Positions 32,514 to 40,457 of a DNA stretch of 64,000 nucleotides are shown here, in pieces. Under the pieces are notes generated by a model. That model made no database searches, was not told where the DNA came from, and saw only the letters and a program-made list of their open reading frames with translations. Numbering within the stretch: the first letter of the stretch is position 1; every line of letters begins with the position of its first letter. The stretch lies in NCBI GenBank assembly GCA_004297395.1, contig SCUO01000074.1:1-64000 (forward strand). The letters run 5' to 3'. The position numbers and the translations under genes were made by a program. This stretch comes from Chloroflexota bacterium. Lineage in GTDB: Bacteria > Chloroflexota > Limnocylindria > Limnocylindrales > CSP1-4.

Positions 32514-32546
32514 CACGGCCCCTTCCCGGGGCCGTGTTCCATTTGT
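32514..32546 (+). terminator. Intrinsic terminator after tRNA-Met
   Basis: Perfect 9-bp stem CACGGCCCC/GGGGCCGTG with a TTCCC loop, followed by TTCCATTTGT, 12 bases after the tRNA. It isolates the tRNA transcript from ftsH. Confidence 0.75.
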
Positions 32547-32621
32547 GGCGATTTCTTCGCCGCGATCCAACCTCGGCCGTCATCCGTCGGCAGCGCGCCG
32601 TCCGTATGCTTGACGACGGGT

Positions 32622-32639
32622 CCGGCACGACCGTGCCGG
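32622..32639. promoter_or_regulatory. Perfect palindrome in the ftsH upstream region
   Basis: CCGGCACG-AC-CGTGCCGG, 8-bp arms around two bases, 35 bases upstream of the ftsH -10 box. With only two central bases it is poorly suited to form a hairpin and looks more like a dimer-binding operator. Its GGCAC/GTGCC core resembles the arms of the dyads at 7750 and 28258. Confidence 0.4.
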
Positions 32640-32674
32640 CCGACGCGCTCCTCGGGCTCGCGGAAGCCCGACGC

Positions 32675-32680
32675 TATACT
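32675..32680 (+). promoter_or_regulatory. -10 box TATACT of ftsH
   Basis: Strong -10 match, 44 bases before the TTG start at 32725. It gives a short leader carrying the GGAGG ribosome site at 32714-32718. Confidence 0.5.
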
Positions 32681-32724
32681 CGCCGCGGACCGGCCTGACG
32701 CCGGGCTCGCACCGGAGGCCATTC

Positions 32725-34686
32725 TTGAATCCCAGGCTCATGCGCAATGCGCTGCTGATGTTCGTGCTCGCCATCGGCGTCGCCGCGCTGCTCTACACGT
32801 GGCTCGGCCAGTCCACGGCCTCGCAGTCCGAGGGCTACGGCAAGTTCCTGAACGACGTGACCGCCGACAAGGTCTCGAAGGTCGTCCAGAAGGGCGACAT
32901 CCTCACGATCACCACGACCGGCAATCCGGCCGCGACGTATACGGTCAACATCCCGCCGCTGCCGACCCTGACGAACGTCCTCGAGGACATGCGACGGGCG
33001 GCCGAATCCGATGGTGGGACCTTCAACCCCGGGATCTACGAGACCCAGCCCGCGCCCGACAACTCGTGGGTCGGCCTGCTCCTGACGGCGGTCCTGCCGC
33101 TCCTCGTCATCGGCGGCTTCATCTTCTTCATGATGCGCCAGGCCCAGGGGACCAATAACCAGGCCCTCAGCTTCGGCAAGAGCCGGGCCCGGATGTTCCT
33201 CGGCAACAAGACCGTCGTGACGTTCGCCGACGTCGCCGGCGTGGACGAGGCCAAGACCGAGCTCCAGGAAGTCGTCGAGTTCCTGAAGTACCCCGAGAAG
33301 TTCAACACCCTGGGCGCCCGCATCCCGCGGGGCGTGCTCCTCGTGGGTCCTCCCGGCACCGGCAAGACGCTCATGGCCCGAGCCGTGGCCGGCGAGGCCG
33401 GCGTGCCGTTCTTCAGCATCTCGGGCTCCGAGTTCGTCGAGATGTTCGTCGGCGTCGGCGCCAGCCGCGTCCGCGACCTGTTCGACCAGGCCAAGCGCAA
33501 CTCGCCGTGCATCGTCTTCGTCGACGAGATCGACGCGGTCGGGCGCCAGCGCGGCGCCGGCCTCGGCGGCTCCCACGACGAGCGCGAGCAGACCCTCAAC
33601 CAGATCCTCGTCGAGATGGACGGCTTCGACACGAACACCAACGTCATCGTGGTGGCCGCCACCAACCGCCCCGACGTCCTCGACCCGGCGCTGCTGCGCC
33701 CGGGTCGGTTCGACCGCCAGGTCATCCTGGACCGGCCGGACATGAAGGGCCGGGTCGCGATCCTGCGGGTCCACATCAAGGGCAAGCCGCTCGACAAGAA
33801 CGTCTCGATCGAGGACTTGTCGCGCCAGTCGCCCGGGTTCTCGGGCGCGGACCTCGCGAACCTCGTCAACGAGGGCGCGATCCTGGCAGCTCGCCGCAAC
33901 CGCAAGACGATCGGGATGTCCGAGTTCGAAGAGGCCCTCGAGCGGATCGTGGCCGGTCCCGAGCGGAAGTCGCGGATCATCTCGGACGCCGAGAAGCTGA
34001 TCATCGCCTACCACGAGGGCGGCCACGCCGTCGTCCAGCGGGTCCTGCCCAAGTGCGACCCGGTCAGCAAGGTCACGATCGTCAGCCGGGGCATGGCCCT
34101 CGGCTACACCATGGCCCTGCCGAGCGAGGATCGCTACCTCCAGTCGAAGAGCGAATTCGAGGACAAGCTGGCCGGCCTGCTCGGCGGCAACGCCTCGGAG
34201 CGGATGATCTTCGGCGACACGACCACCGGCTCCTCGAACGACATCGAGAAGGCGACGACCCTCGCCCGGCGGATGGTCACCGAGTTCGGGATGAGCGACC
34301 GCCTTGGACCGTTGTCGTTCGGCAAGCGCGACGAGCTCGTCTTCCTGGGCCGCGAGATCGGCGAGCAGCGCAACTACTCGGACGAGATCGCGAAGCAGAT
34401 CGACGAAGAGGTCCGGGCGATCATCGACCGGGCCTACGAGCGGGCCACCCACGTGCTCGAGACGCATCGCGACCGGCTCGAAGCCCTGGCCCAGAAGCTG
34501 ATCGCGGAAGAGACGGTCGATGGCGAAGGCTTCGAATCGCTCTTCGCCGACCTGCCGCCGAAGGAGAACCTCCACGGCCTCGGGCCGCGCCGCCCGGAGC
34601 CGCCCGCGGCGCCGACCGCGCCCGCCGGCGCCGCGCCCAAGCCGGATGTGCCGCCGTCGTCGGCGCCGGCTCCCAATCCGGCCTGA
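32725..34686 (+). CDS. ftsH: ATP-dependent zinc metalloprotease FtsH
   Basis: Membrane-anchored AAA+ protease that removes damaged membrane proteins and regulatory substrates. The 653-residue protein has two membrane helices (about residues 8-26 and 112-133) around an extracytoplasmic domain. The AAA module has Walker [15 protein letters not shown] (about 207-220), Walker [16 protein letters not shown], pore motif [17 protein letters not shown] and arginine-finger region [12 protein letters not shown]. The zinc site is HEGGH (430-434) where nearly all FtsH have HEAGH. The tail is Pro/Ala-rich. TTG at 32725 is chosen because GGAGG sits 6 bases upstream; ATG 32740 is the alternative. Confidence 0.96.
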   Translation: MNPRLMRNALLMFVLAIGVAALLYTWLGQSTASQSEGYGKFLNDVTADKVSKVVQKGDILTITTTGNPAATYTVNIPPLPTLTNVLEDMRRAAESDGGTFNPGIYETQPAPDNSWVGLLLTAVLPLLVIGGFIFFMMRQAQGTNNQALSFGKSRARMFLGNKTVVTFADVAGVDEAKTELQEVVEFLKYPEKFNTLGARIPRGVLLVGPPGTGKTLMARAVAGEAGVPFFSISGSEFVEMFVGVGASRVRDLFDQAKRNSPCIVFVDEIDAVGRQRGAGLGGSHDEREQTLNQILVEMDGFDTNTNVIVVAATNRPDVLDPALLRPGRFDRQVILDRPDMKGRVAILRVHIKGKPLDKNVSIEDLSRQSPGFSGADLANLVNEGAILAARRNRKTIGMSEFEEALERIVAGPERKSRIISDAEKLIIAYHEGGHAVVQRVLPKCDPVSKVTIVSRGMALGYTMALPSEDRYLQSKSEFEDKLAGLLGGNASERMIFGDTTTGSSNDIEKATTLARRMVTEFGMSDRLGPLSFGKRDELVFLGREIGEQRNYSDEIAKQIDEEVRAIIDRAYERATHVLETHRDRLEALAQKLIAEETVDGEGFESLFADLPPKENLHGLGPRRPEPPAAPTAPAGAAPKPDVPPSSAPAPNPA

Positions 34687-34762
34687 TCCGCAGGCCCCAG
34701 AACACGTCGAACAGCATCGGCCGGTGGTCCACGGACCGCCGGCCGAACCATGTGGAGAGCCG

Positions 34763-36187
34763 ATGACGACTCCTGATCCAGCCCTGGACCTTGCCCCGGA
34801 CATGGTCGTCGACCCCGCGGTCGAGGCGCACCTCGCGGCGACCCGCGAGGCGCGGCTTGCCTCGTATTTCGAGCTCCTCCGGATCCCGAGCGTCTCGACG
34901 CTCCCGGAGCACGCCGGCGACATGCGCGCCGCCGCGGCCTGGATCGCCGCCGAGCTGGCGCGAATCGGCTTCGAGCACGCCGAGGCCAGCCCGACCCCCG
35001 GCCACCCGGTCGTCTATGCCGACTGGCTCCACGCCGAGGGCGCCCCGACCGTCATCGTCTACTGCCACTACGACGTCCAGCCGGTCGATCCCATCGAGCT
35101 GTGGGAGACTGCGCCGTTCGAGCCGTTCGTCCGCGACGGGCGGGTGATCGGGCGTGGCTCGGCTGACGACAAGGGCCAGCTCCACATGCACCTCCGGGCG
35201 GCCGAGGCCCTCTTCGCGACGCGAGGCCGGCTGCCGCTCAACCTCCGGGTCGTCTTCGAGGGCGAGGAGGAGGCCTCCTCGTCGAGCATGCCCGGCTGGC
35301 TCGAGGCCAACCGCCACCGCCTCGCCGCCGATGTCGTGGCCGTCACCGACACGGGCTTCTTCGAAGGCAACATCCCGGCCATCACCGAATCGCTCCGGGG
35401 CATCCTGTACACCCAGATCGACGTCAGCGGGCCGCCGACGGACGTCCACTCCGGGTCCTACGGCGGCAACGTCGAGAACCCGGCCAACGCCCTGGCCCGG
35501 ATCATTGCCGAGCTCAAGGACCGGAACGGCCTGGTCCAGGTGCCGGGCTTCTACGACGACGTCGTCCCGGTCGACCCCGCCGTCCGGGCCCGCCTCGCGG
35601 CCCTGCCCTTCGACGAGGCCGCCTACCTCGCGCGGATCGGCGTCCCGGCCCTCGCCGGGGAGGCGGCCTACACCGTCCTCGAGCGCGAGGGCGCCCGGCC
35701 GACGCTCGATGTCAACGGGATCTGGGGCGGCTTCCAGGGCGACGGCGCCAAGACCATCATCCCGGCCCACGCCCACGCCAAGGTCAGCATGCGGCTCGTC
35801 GCCAACCAGGACCCGCTGCGGCTGTTCGAGCTGTTCCGGGCGCACGTCCTCGAGATCGCCCCGCCCGGTGTCCGGGTGGAAGTCCAGCGCCTCGGGACCG
35901 GCCGCCCGGTCTCGACCTCGGTCGATCAGCCGCTCGTCCGGGCGGTGGCGAAGGCCCTCCAAGCGACCTTCGGCCGGGAGCCGGTGTTCATGCGCAGCGG
36001 CGGCTCGATCCCGATCGCCGAGATGTTCGAGCAGCAGCTCGGCCTGCCGGTCGTGCTGATGGGCTTCACCAACCCCGACGACAACGCCCACGCCCCGAAC
36101 GAATCCATGGTCCTGGCCAACTACGAGACCGGGATCCGGACGATCTGCCTGCTGTGGGACATGCTCGGGCGGGACGGGCTGGAGTAG
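34763..36187 (+). CDS. M20 family dipeptidase
   Basis: Zinc peptidase of 474 residues in the M20 CNDP/PepV-like dipeptidase group. Visible metal and catalytic motifs: VIVYCHYDVQPVDP (first ligand His and the following Asp, about residues 95-108), GRGSADDKGQLHMHLRAAEAL (bridging Asp), FEGEEEASSSSMP (catalytic Glu and ligand), DVHSGSYGG in the lid, and NAHAPNESMVL with the last His. The ATG at 34763 has GGAGAG just 2-8 bases upstream. It sits between ftsH and a DnaB-like ATPase. A role in finishing peptides released by FtsH is attractive, but only position suggests it. Confidence 0.9.
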   Translation: MTTPDPALDLAPDMVVDPAVEAHLAATREARLASYFELLRIPSVSTLPEHAGDMRAAAAWIAAELARIGFEHAEASPTPGHPVVYADWLHAEGAPTVIVYCHYDVQPVDPIELWETAPFEPFVRDGRVIGRGSADDKGQLHMHLRAAEALFATRGRLPLNLRVVFEGEEEASSSSMPGWLEANRHRLAADVVAVTDTGFFEGNIPAITESLRGILYTQIDVSGPPTDVHSGSYGGNVENPANALARIIAELKDRNGLVQVPGFYDDVVPVDPAVRARLAALPFDEAAYLARIGVPALAGEAAYTVLEREGARPTLDVNGIWGGFQGDGAKTIIPAHAHAKVSMRLVANQDPLRLFELFRAHVLEIAPPGVRVEVQRLGTGRPVSTSVDQPLVRAVAKALQATFGREPVFMRSGGSIPIAEMFEQQLGLPVVLMGFTNPDDNAHAPNESMVLANYETGIRTICLLWDMLGRDGLE

Positions 36188-36259
36188 GACCCGGCGGGCG
36201 TGGCGGGCCCGAGCGGCCCGAACGAGGCCGGGACGAACGTTCCGGCCCGGTACCTTTGG

Positions 36260-36278
36260 GTGGGCCCGACTGGCCCAC
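36260..36278. terminator. Dyad GTGGGCC-N5-GGCCCAC in the gap before the DnaB-like gene
   Basis: Perfect 7-bp arms in the 163-base gap between dipeptidase and ATPase genes. No T tract follows. It may terminate the dipeptidase message or be a regulatory hairpin. A TACGAT at 36307-36312 could be the -10 of the next gene. Confidence 0.35.
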
Positions 36279-36350
36279 GGGGCGGGTGGCGCCCGGAGTC
36301 GCGGTGCTACGATGCGGCGACGGGATCCATTCGGGGAGGACCATGCACTC

Positions 36351-37430
36351 GTGACGACAGAGGCGAACGCGCCCGCCGAGGCGGGGGCCCGCGCGTGGCG
36401 GCTGGAGAGCGACACCGGGAGCATGGCTCCGCGGTCCGCCCTCGACGTCCTCGTGGACCTGAACGACAAGGTCGTCAGCGGCCAGCTCGGCGAGTACCAG
36501 CCGGTGCCGCTGGGCTTCACGCCGCTCGACAAGACGATCGGCACGGGCCTGCGCCCGGGTGAGCTGCTGCTCATCGGCGGCGCCCAGGGCACGGGCAAGA
36601 CGACCATCGCGCTCCAGATGGCGCGGAACGTCGCAGCGTCGGGCCAGGCCAGCGTCCTGTACCTCTGCTTCGAGCACGACGAGCCGTATCTCCTGAACCG
36701 GCTGATCGCCCTCGAATCGGCGCTCGCCCACCTGCCCCAGAAGACCGGCGCGATCAAGATCCAGGATGTCCGCAAGGAAATCCTCGGGACGTGGTCATCG
36801 GCCGGCACCGAGGCGCCCAACCTGGCCAACAACCCGCGCCTCCGGCCGTCCCTCGACCGGATCGCGCGCTACGGCCAGAACCTGTTCCTGCTCCGGGGCT
36901 CGGCCACGGCCAGCACGATCGACAACATCCGCAAGCTCGTCCAGCAGTACCGCGAGCTGGCCGGCGGCCGACGCCTCATGGTGATCGTGGACTACCTCCA
37001 GAAGGTGCCCCAGATCCCCGAGCCGGACACGGAGTCGGAGAAGGTCACCTTCGTCGTCAACGGCCTCAAGGACATCGCCCTGTCCGAGGAGGTCCCGATG
37101 ATCGCGATCGTGGCCGCCGACAAGGAGGGTCTGAAGGCCTCCCGCCTCCGGAACTTCCACCTGCGCGGCTCGTCGGCCATCAACTACGAGGCCGACATCA
37201 TCCTGATCCTCAACGAGAAGTACCACATCGTCGCCAAGGTCAACATCGAGTTCAACCCGTACCAGGCGCAGCGGTTCCGGGACTGGGTCATCGTCTCGGT
37301 CGAGAAGAACCGCGGCGGCCAGGACAACGTGGACCTTGAGTTCGAGAAGCACTTCGAGTACTCGTGCTTCGACCCGAACGGCCGCACGGTGCAGGAAAAG
37401 CTCATCGAGGAGCGCCTCTACAACGATTAG
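36351..37430 (+). CDS. Solitary DnaB-helicase-C-like (RecA-fold) ATPase
   Basis: A 359-residue RecA-fold ATPase resembling the C-terminal motor of the replicative helicase DnaB but without the DnaB N-terminal domain. It opens VPLGFTPLDKTIGTGLRPGELLLIGG, then Walker A GAQGTGKTTIALQMA (about residues 76-90), YLCFEHDEPYLLNRLI, Walker B LMVIVDYLQKVPQ, sensor-like MIAIVAADKEG and VIVSVEKNRGGQDNVDLEF near the end. GTG 36351 is preferred because GGGGAGGA lies 10 bases upstream; ATG 36312 is in frame but overlaps a likely -10 box. The role is not known; replication, recombination or a KaiC-like signalling function are all possible. Confidence 0.78.
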   Translation: MTTEANAPAEAGARAWRLESDTGSMAPRSALDVLVDLNDKVVSGQLGEYQPVPLGFTPLDKTIGTGLRPGELLLIGGAQGTGKTTIALQMARNVAASGQASVLYLCFEHDEPYLLNRLIALESALAHLPQKTGAIKIQDVRKEILGTWSSAGTEAPNLANNPRLRPSLDRIARYGQNLFLLRGSATASTIDNIRKLVQQYRELAGGRRLMVIVDYLQKVPQIPEPDTESEKVTFVVNGLKDIALSEEVPMIAIVAADKEGLKASRLRNFHLRGSSAINYEADIILILNEKYHIVAKVNIEFNPYQAQRFRDWVIVSVEKNRGGQDNVDLEFEKHFEYSCFDPNGRTVQEKLIEERLYND

Positions 37431-37680
37431 CGCGGCGCCTTCACCGGCGTCGGCGTGCGTTGTCGGCTCCGCGCGCTCGCTCACGCACGTTTGCGTGCGC
37501 TCGCGATTCCTGCTCGCCTCCGCCTTCGGCGGCGCGCGGTGCAGGCGCCACGCGGTCTTTGAAGCGCTCGCTCCGGTGCTCGGCTCCGCCTTGCGCTGAC
37601 GACGACTGAGCCGCTGATCGCAGACTTGTCACGTGCCATCGGGACGGGCATGTGAGCGGACCGGGTGACGAATTGCGGTT

Positions 37681-37703
37681 GGGATCGGGCGCGCGCCGAT
37701 CCC
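37681..37703. repeat. Perfect inverted repeat with 8-bp arms
   Basis: GGGATCGG and CCGATCCC separated by GCGCGCG, inside the gene-free stretch. No T tract follows. It could fold as a stable hairpin or bind a dimeric protein; no second copy was noticed. Confidence 0.6.
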
Positions 37704-38148
37704 GAACGTGCCGAGTCGCGCCGAATCCCTGGCCTGCGAGCTGCGATCCCGGCGCCCCGGCCTCAGTCGACGGCAGGCCCCGGTCGCGCGCCATCCCGGT
37801 GGGCAGATGGCGGCGAGGGCGCGACGTGGGCGTTCGAGTCGGCCCCGCCAGCATGCCGCACCGGGGCCAGGGCGCCGGCGACCGAACGCGCCCGCCGATC
37901 GGTGTGATCCGCGCCGGCGTTCCGTCGCCGACTCGGAATCTCGCCGCCTACTCGTGGTGGGATTGGTAGGTGTGCGATCGGCCGCCGTCGATGGCCGGGC
38001 GTGGCGGGCTGAAGGTGGGACACGGGCCGTCGGCGGGCAGCAGGGCCCAAGCCTGGAACTTCCACTCGCCCGGTGAGTAGGAGGCGGCGATCCCCGGACC
38101 GCGAGCGCGCCGCCACCCAGCGCCGCATCAGGCTCGTCGGCCGCGGGG

Positions 38149-38154
38149 TAGAGT
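38149..38154 (+). promoter_or_regulatory. -10 box of a probable leaderless promoter (ppa)
   Basis: TAGAGT ends 6 bases before the ATG at 38161; no Shine-Dalgarno is present. Confidence 0.5.
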
Positions 38155-38160
38155 CCAGCC

Positions 38161-38679
38161 ATGCACAGCGCAGCCGAGTTCCCCGACCGCATCGAGGTCG
38201 TCGTCGAGATTCCGAGGGGCAGCCGGAACAAGTACGAGTTCGACGAGCGGGCCGGCGTCTTCCGCCTCGACCGGGTGCTCTCGTCGGCCGTCTACTACAA
38301 CTTCGACTACGGCTTCATCGAGGGCACCCGGGCCGACGACGGCGACCACACCGACGCCCTCCTGATCATCGACGAGCCGACCTTCACCGGCTGTCACGTC
38401 TGGGCCCGCCCGATCGGCGTCCTGGAGATGCGCGACGAGAAGGGCGCCGACTACAAGGTCCTGTGCGTGGCTGAGGGCGACCCCCACCAGGCCCATATCG
38501 AGGCGCTCGAACAGATGCGCCCCCACCGGCTGGTCGAGATCGAGCATTTCTTCGAGACGTACAAGCTCCTCGAGGACAAGACCGTCTCGGTCCTCGGCTG
38601 GCGTGGCCGGGAGCGGGCGCAGGAGATCCTCCGAATCGATCGCGAGGCCTGGCTCCGGGAGCAGGGCGAGGACCGCTGA
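38161..38679 (+). CDS. ppa: Inorganic pyrophosphatase, family I (divergent signature)
   Basis: Soluble Mg-dependent pyrophosphatase of 172 residues that drives biosynthesis by removing PPi. The three metal-binding Asp are in DGDHTDALLIIDE, where the classical family I signature reads DxDPxDV. His-Thr thus replaces Pro-Leu while the Asp spacing is kept. Other active-site stretches are present: IPRGSRNKYEFDE, YYNFDYGFIEG in place of YPxxYGFI, MRDEKGADYKVLC and FFETYKLLEDK. It therefore looks functional but from a divergent branch. It begins a two-gene unit with thpR, 4 bases downstream. Confidence 0.9.
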   Translation: MHSAAEFPDRIEVVVEIPRGSRNKYEFDERAGVFRLDRVLSSAVYYNFDYGFIEGTRADDGDHTDALLIIDEPTFTGCHVWARPIGVLEMRDEKGADYKVLCVAEGDPHQAHIEALEQMRPHRLVEIEHFFETYKLLEDKTVSVLGWRGRERAQEILRIDREAWLREQGEDR

Positions 38680-38683
38680 CGCG

Positions 38684-39310
38684 ATGCACGGCCGGGACGA
38701 TCGCCGGGGCGCCGGCCCCGGTGGCCAGGACGTGCCGCGCCTGTTCGTGGCCGTGCCGGTCCCGCCCGAGGTGGGGGAGGCGATCGGCCGGGTCATCGGC
38801 GAGGTCCGGGCAGCGCTCGGCGAGGACGGCCGGCGGATCCGCTGGGTCCAGCTCGAAGGGCTCCACGTGACCCTGCGGTTCCTCGGCCCGACGCCCTCCG
38901 ATCGCGTGCCGCTCGTCATGGCCGCTCTCGACCGGGCGGTGGACGGCGAGCCACCGTTCGAGGTTCGCCTCGCGGACGCGGGCGCTTTTCCGAGCGCCGA
39001 TCGCCCACGGGCGCTGTGGCTCGGCATCCTCCGCGGCGCCGATTCCATGGGCCGACTCGCCGCTGCCCTGGAAGTCGAGCTGCGGGCCGCCGGCTGGACG
39101 ATGGAGACCCGACCGTTCCGGCCCCACATGACCATCGCCAGGACCGACGGGGCTCGAGGCGGGCCGGCCGCGGCCGTGGCCCTGGATCGGGCGGCGGCCG
39201 GGTTGGATGTGGGGTTCACCGCTGCCGACGTGGTGCTCTACCGGAGCCACCTCGGTTCAGGCCCGGCCCGCTACGAGGTTCTCCACCGGGCGCCCCTGGC
39301 CCGAGCTTGA
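38684..39310 (+). CDS. thpR: RNA 2',3'-cyclic phosphodiesterase (LigT/ThpR-type)
   Basis: 2H-phosphoesterase of 208 residues. The two HxT motifs are LHVTLRFLGP (about residues 64-73) and PHMTIARTDG (about 147-156), which together form the active site that opens 2',3'-cyclic phosphates on RNA ends. The N-terminal RLFVAVPVPPEVGEAIGRVI is characteristic. The start ATG 38684 follows the ppa stop by 4 bases, so co-transcription is likely. The in vivo substrate of bacterial ThpR enzymes is not settled. Confidence 0.88.
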   Translation: MHGRDDRRGAGPGGQDVPRLFVAVPVPPEVGEAIGRVIGEVRAALGEDGRRIRWVQLEGLHVTLRFLGPTPSDRVPLVMAALDRAVDGEPPFEVRLADAGAFPSADRPRALWLGILRGADSMGRLAAALEVELRAAGWTMETRPFRPHMTIARTDGARGGPAAAVALDRAAAGLDVGFTAADVVLYRSHLGSGPARYEVLHRAPLARA

Positions 39311-39417
39311 ACGGCGCCGCAGCGGCCGGGCAGGCGCGCGAGACGAGCCAGCTCGGGGCCATGGACGGCGCGCCACGCGCGGAGCGCGGGCGCCGGGCCG
39401 GGGATCGCCCGCCCTGC

Positions 39418-39423
39418 TAGGAT
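39418..39423 (+). promoter_or_regulatory. -10 candidate TAGGAT
   Basis: Lies 48 bases before the GTG of the Pro-rich membrane protein at 39472. The leader contains GAGGAG at 39455-39460. Confidence 0.35.
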
Positions 39424-39471
39424 TCAGGCATTCGATCGTCGTCGGGGACCGACCGAGGAGCCATATCGAGC

Positions 39472-40137
39472 GTGACCGGCCCGCAGCGCATTCGCCTGGT
39501 TTTCGCACTCGGGGCCCTCAACATCATCCTTGCGACGGTTGCGCTGGGACTCGCCGGCACCATCCCTCCAACTGATCAGACGGCCCGGGCGACGGCTTCT
39601 CCGTCGGCGAGCGTCCCCCCGATCGCCGGCGGCTCGCCGGCGCCGAGCGGCGAACCCTTCGGACCCGAGCCCACAACCGGCCCAGAGCCGACACCCGAGC
39701 CTTCCGCGCCCGCCGAATCCGGAGCCCCCGAGCAGAACGCCACTCCCGGCCCGATCGCCGTCGCGAGCGGCGAGCCGCCCATCGTTCGTCCGATCGGCGG
39801 CCAGCCGACCTCGCCGCCCGCAGGCGCCCCTCCGACATCGCCCCCGGCGGGCGTCCCGCCCACGTCGCCCCCGGCCACGCCGCCGCCGGCTCCGGCCCCG
39901 ACGGCCGCGCCGGTCGACGGTGCGCCCTCGCCATCGACCATCCGGCCTCCCTGCCCAGGTACCGTCGAAGGCGCGCCGGGACAGTCGAAGGGATCCGGAG
40001 ACGCCTCTCGACCCTGCCGCGGTGGCGAAGGCAACGGTGGCCAGGGCGACTCGAGCGACGATCGAGGTCGCGGCGATGAGCGCGGCAGGACCATGGCCAA
40101 CCCGTGTCGCGGGCGGGGTCGGCGCGACGTCGCGTAG
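39472..40137 (+). CDS. Single-helix protein with Pro-rich repeats, function unknown
   Basis: A 221-residue protein not recognised. One membrane helix or uncleaved signal (IRLVFALGALNIILATVALGLAG, about residues 7-29) is followed by a low-complexity tail: a Ser/Pro/Glu region, three near-copies of TSPPAGxPP (about 121-147), then a Gly/Arg/Asp-rich end with two Cys. It looks like an extended, disordered, surface-exposed stalk without a folded domain. The repeat is also visible in the DNA, so length variation is likely. The GTG start with GAGGAG 11 bases upstream is acceptable, not strong. Confidence 0.55.
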   Translation: MTGPQRIRLVFALGALNIILATVALGLAGTIPPTDQTARATASPSASVPPIAGGSPAPSGEPFGPEPTTGPEPTPEPSAPAESGAPEQNATPGPIAVASGEPPIVRPIGGQPTSPPAGAPPTSPPAGVPPTSPPATPPPAPAPTAAPVDGAPSPSTIRPPCPGTVEGAPGQSKGSGDASRPCRGGEGNGGQGDSSDDRGRGDERGRTMANPCRGRGRRDVA

Positions 40138-40159
40138 GATCGGGGTGGTCAAACCACCC
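40135..40159 (+). promoter_or_regulatory. -10 box TAGGAT with leader hairpin ahead of the zinc-ribbon gene
   Basis: TAGGAT at 40135-40140 is followed at once by a perfect 7-bp inverted repeat, GGGTGGT-CAA-ACCACCC (40143-40159). If transcription starts near 40147 the hairpin would be cut; if it starts slightly upstream, the leader begins with this stem. It could also be an operator over the start point. Confidence 0.4.
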
Positions 40160-40175
40160 GCACACGTGAGCGCGC

Positions 40176-40457
40176 ATGCCTAGGATCGTCTGCCGCAGCT
40201 GCGGACGGGAGATCTACACCACCGCCCCGATCGAGCAGCTCTTCGCCGACGAGCGCCGCTGCCCGCGCTGCGGGGCGTCGCTCCAGGACGACCGTCGTGA
40301 CAATGAGCGACGGCTGAACATCCGCCGGCTGAATCCCCAGGATGACCCCGGCCCGCCGCCCGAGGAGACCGAGCGCCGGATCGACGAGCGGCGCAAGGTT
40401 CGTCGTCGCCGTGGCGACAGCGGCCCGACCGGCAAGGACGCGGGCTGGATCGAGTGA
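40176..40457 (+). CDS. Small zinc-ribbon protein with charged tail
   Basis: A 93-residue protein with a Cys4 zinc ribbon (CRSCGREI near residue 6 and CPRCGASL near residue 29) followed by a highly charged Arg/Glu/Asp tail with ERR-containing repeats (DNERRLNIRRLNPQDD, ETERRIDERRKVRRRRG). It is probably a nucleic-acid- or protein-binding adaptor. No ribosome site is clear. Its stop overlaps the tyrA start as GTGA, so it is the first gene of a zinc ribbon-tyrA-Nudix operon. Function unknown. Confidence 0.75.
   Translation: MPRIVCRSCGREIYTTAPIEQLFADERRCPRCGASLQDDRRDNERRLNIRRLNPQDDPGPPPEETERRIDERRKVRRRRGDSGPTGKDAGWIE

Larger units (their letters stand above)
37431..38160. other. 730-base gene-free stretch
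   Basis: No convincing gene on either strand; the open frames here are Arg/Pro-rich and lack start signals. It holds several inverted repeats, including CACGCA-N4-TGCGTG near 37483 and a CCGCC-TTC-GGCGG hairpin near 37524, plus a longer one annotated at 37681. The last 12 bases contain the ppa promoter. It may be a decayed gene, a spacer, or encode an unrecognised RNA. Confidence 0.5.

Noticed and set aside
36235-36242. GAACGTTC as a second LexA box
   Set aside because: It has no 4-base spacer between the half-sites, so it does not match the GAAC-N4-GTTC form. A similar GAACATTCG at 29031 was rejected for the same reason.
37441-37854. Minus-strand protein of about 137 residues in the long gap
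   Set aside because: Arg/Pro-rich composition, no start signal, no hydrophobic core; it looks like random frame in GC-rich DNA.
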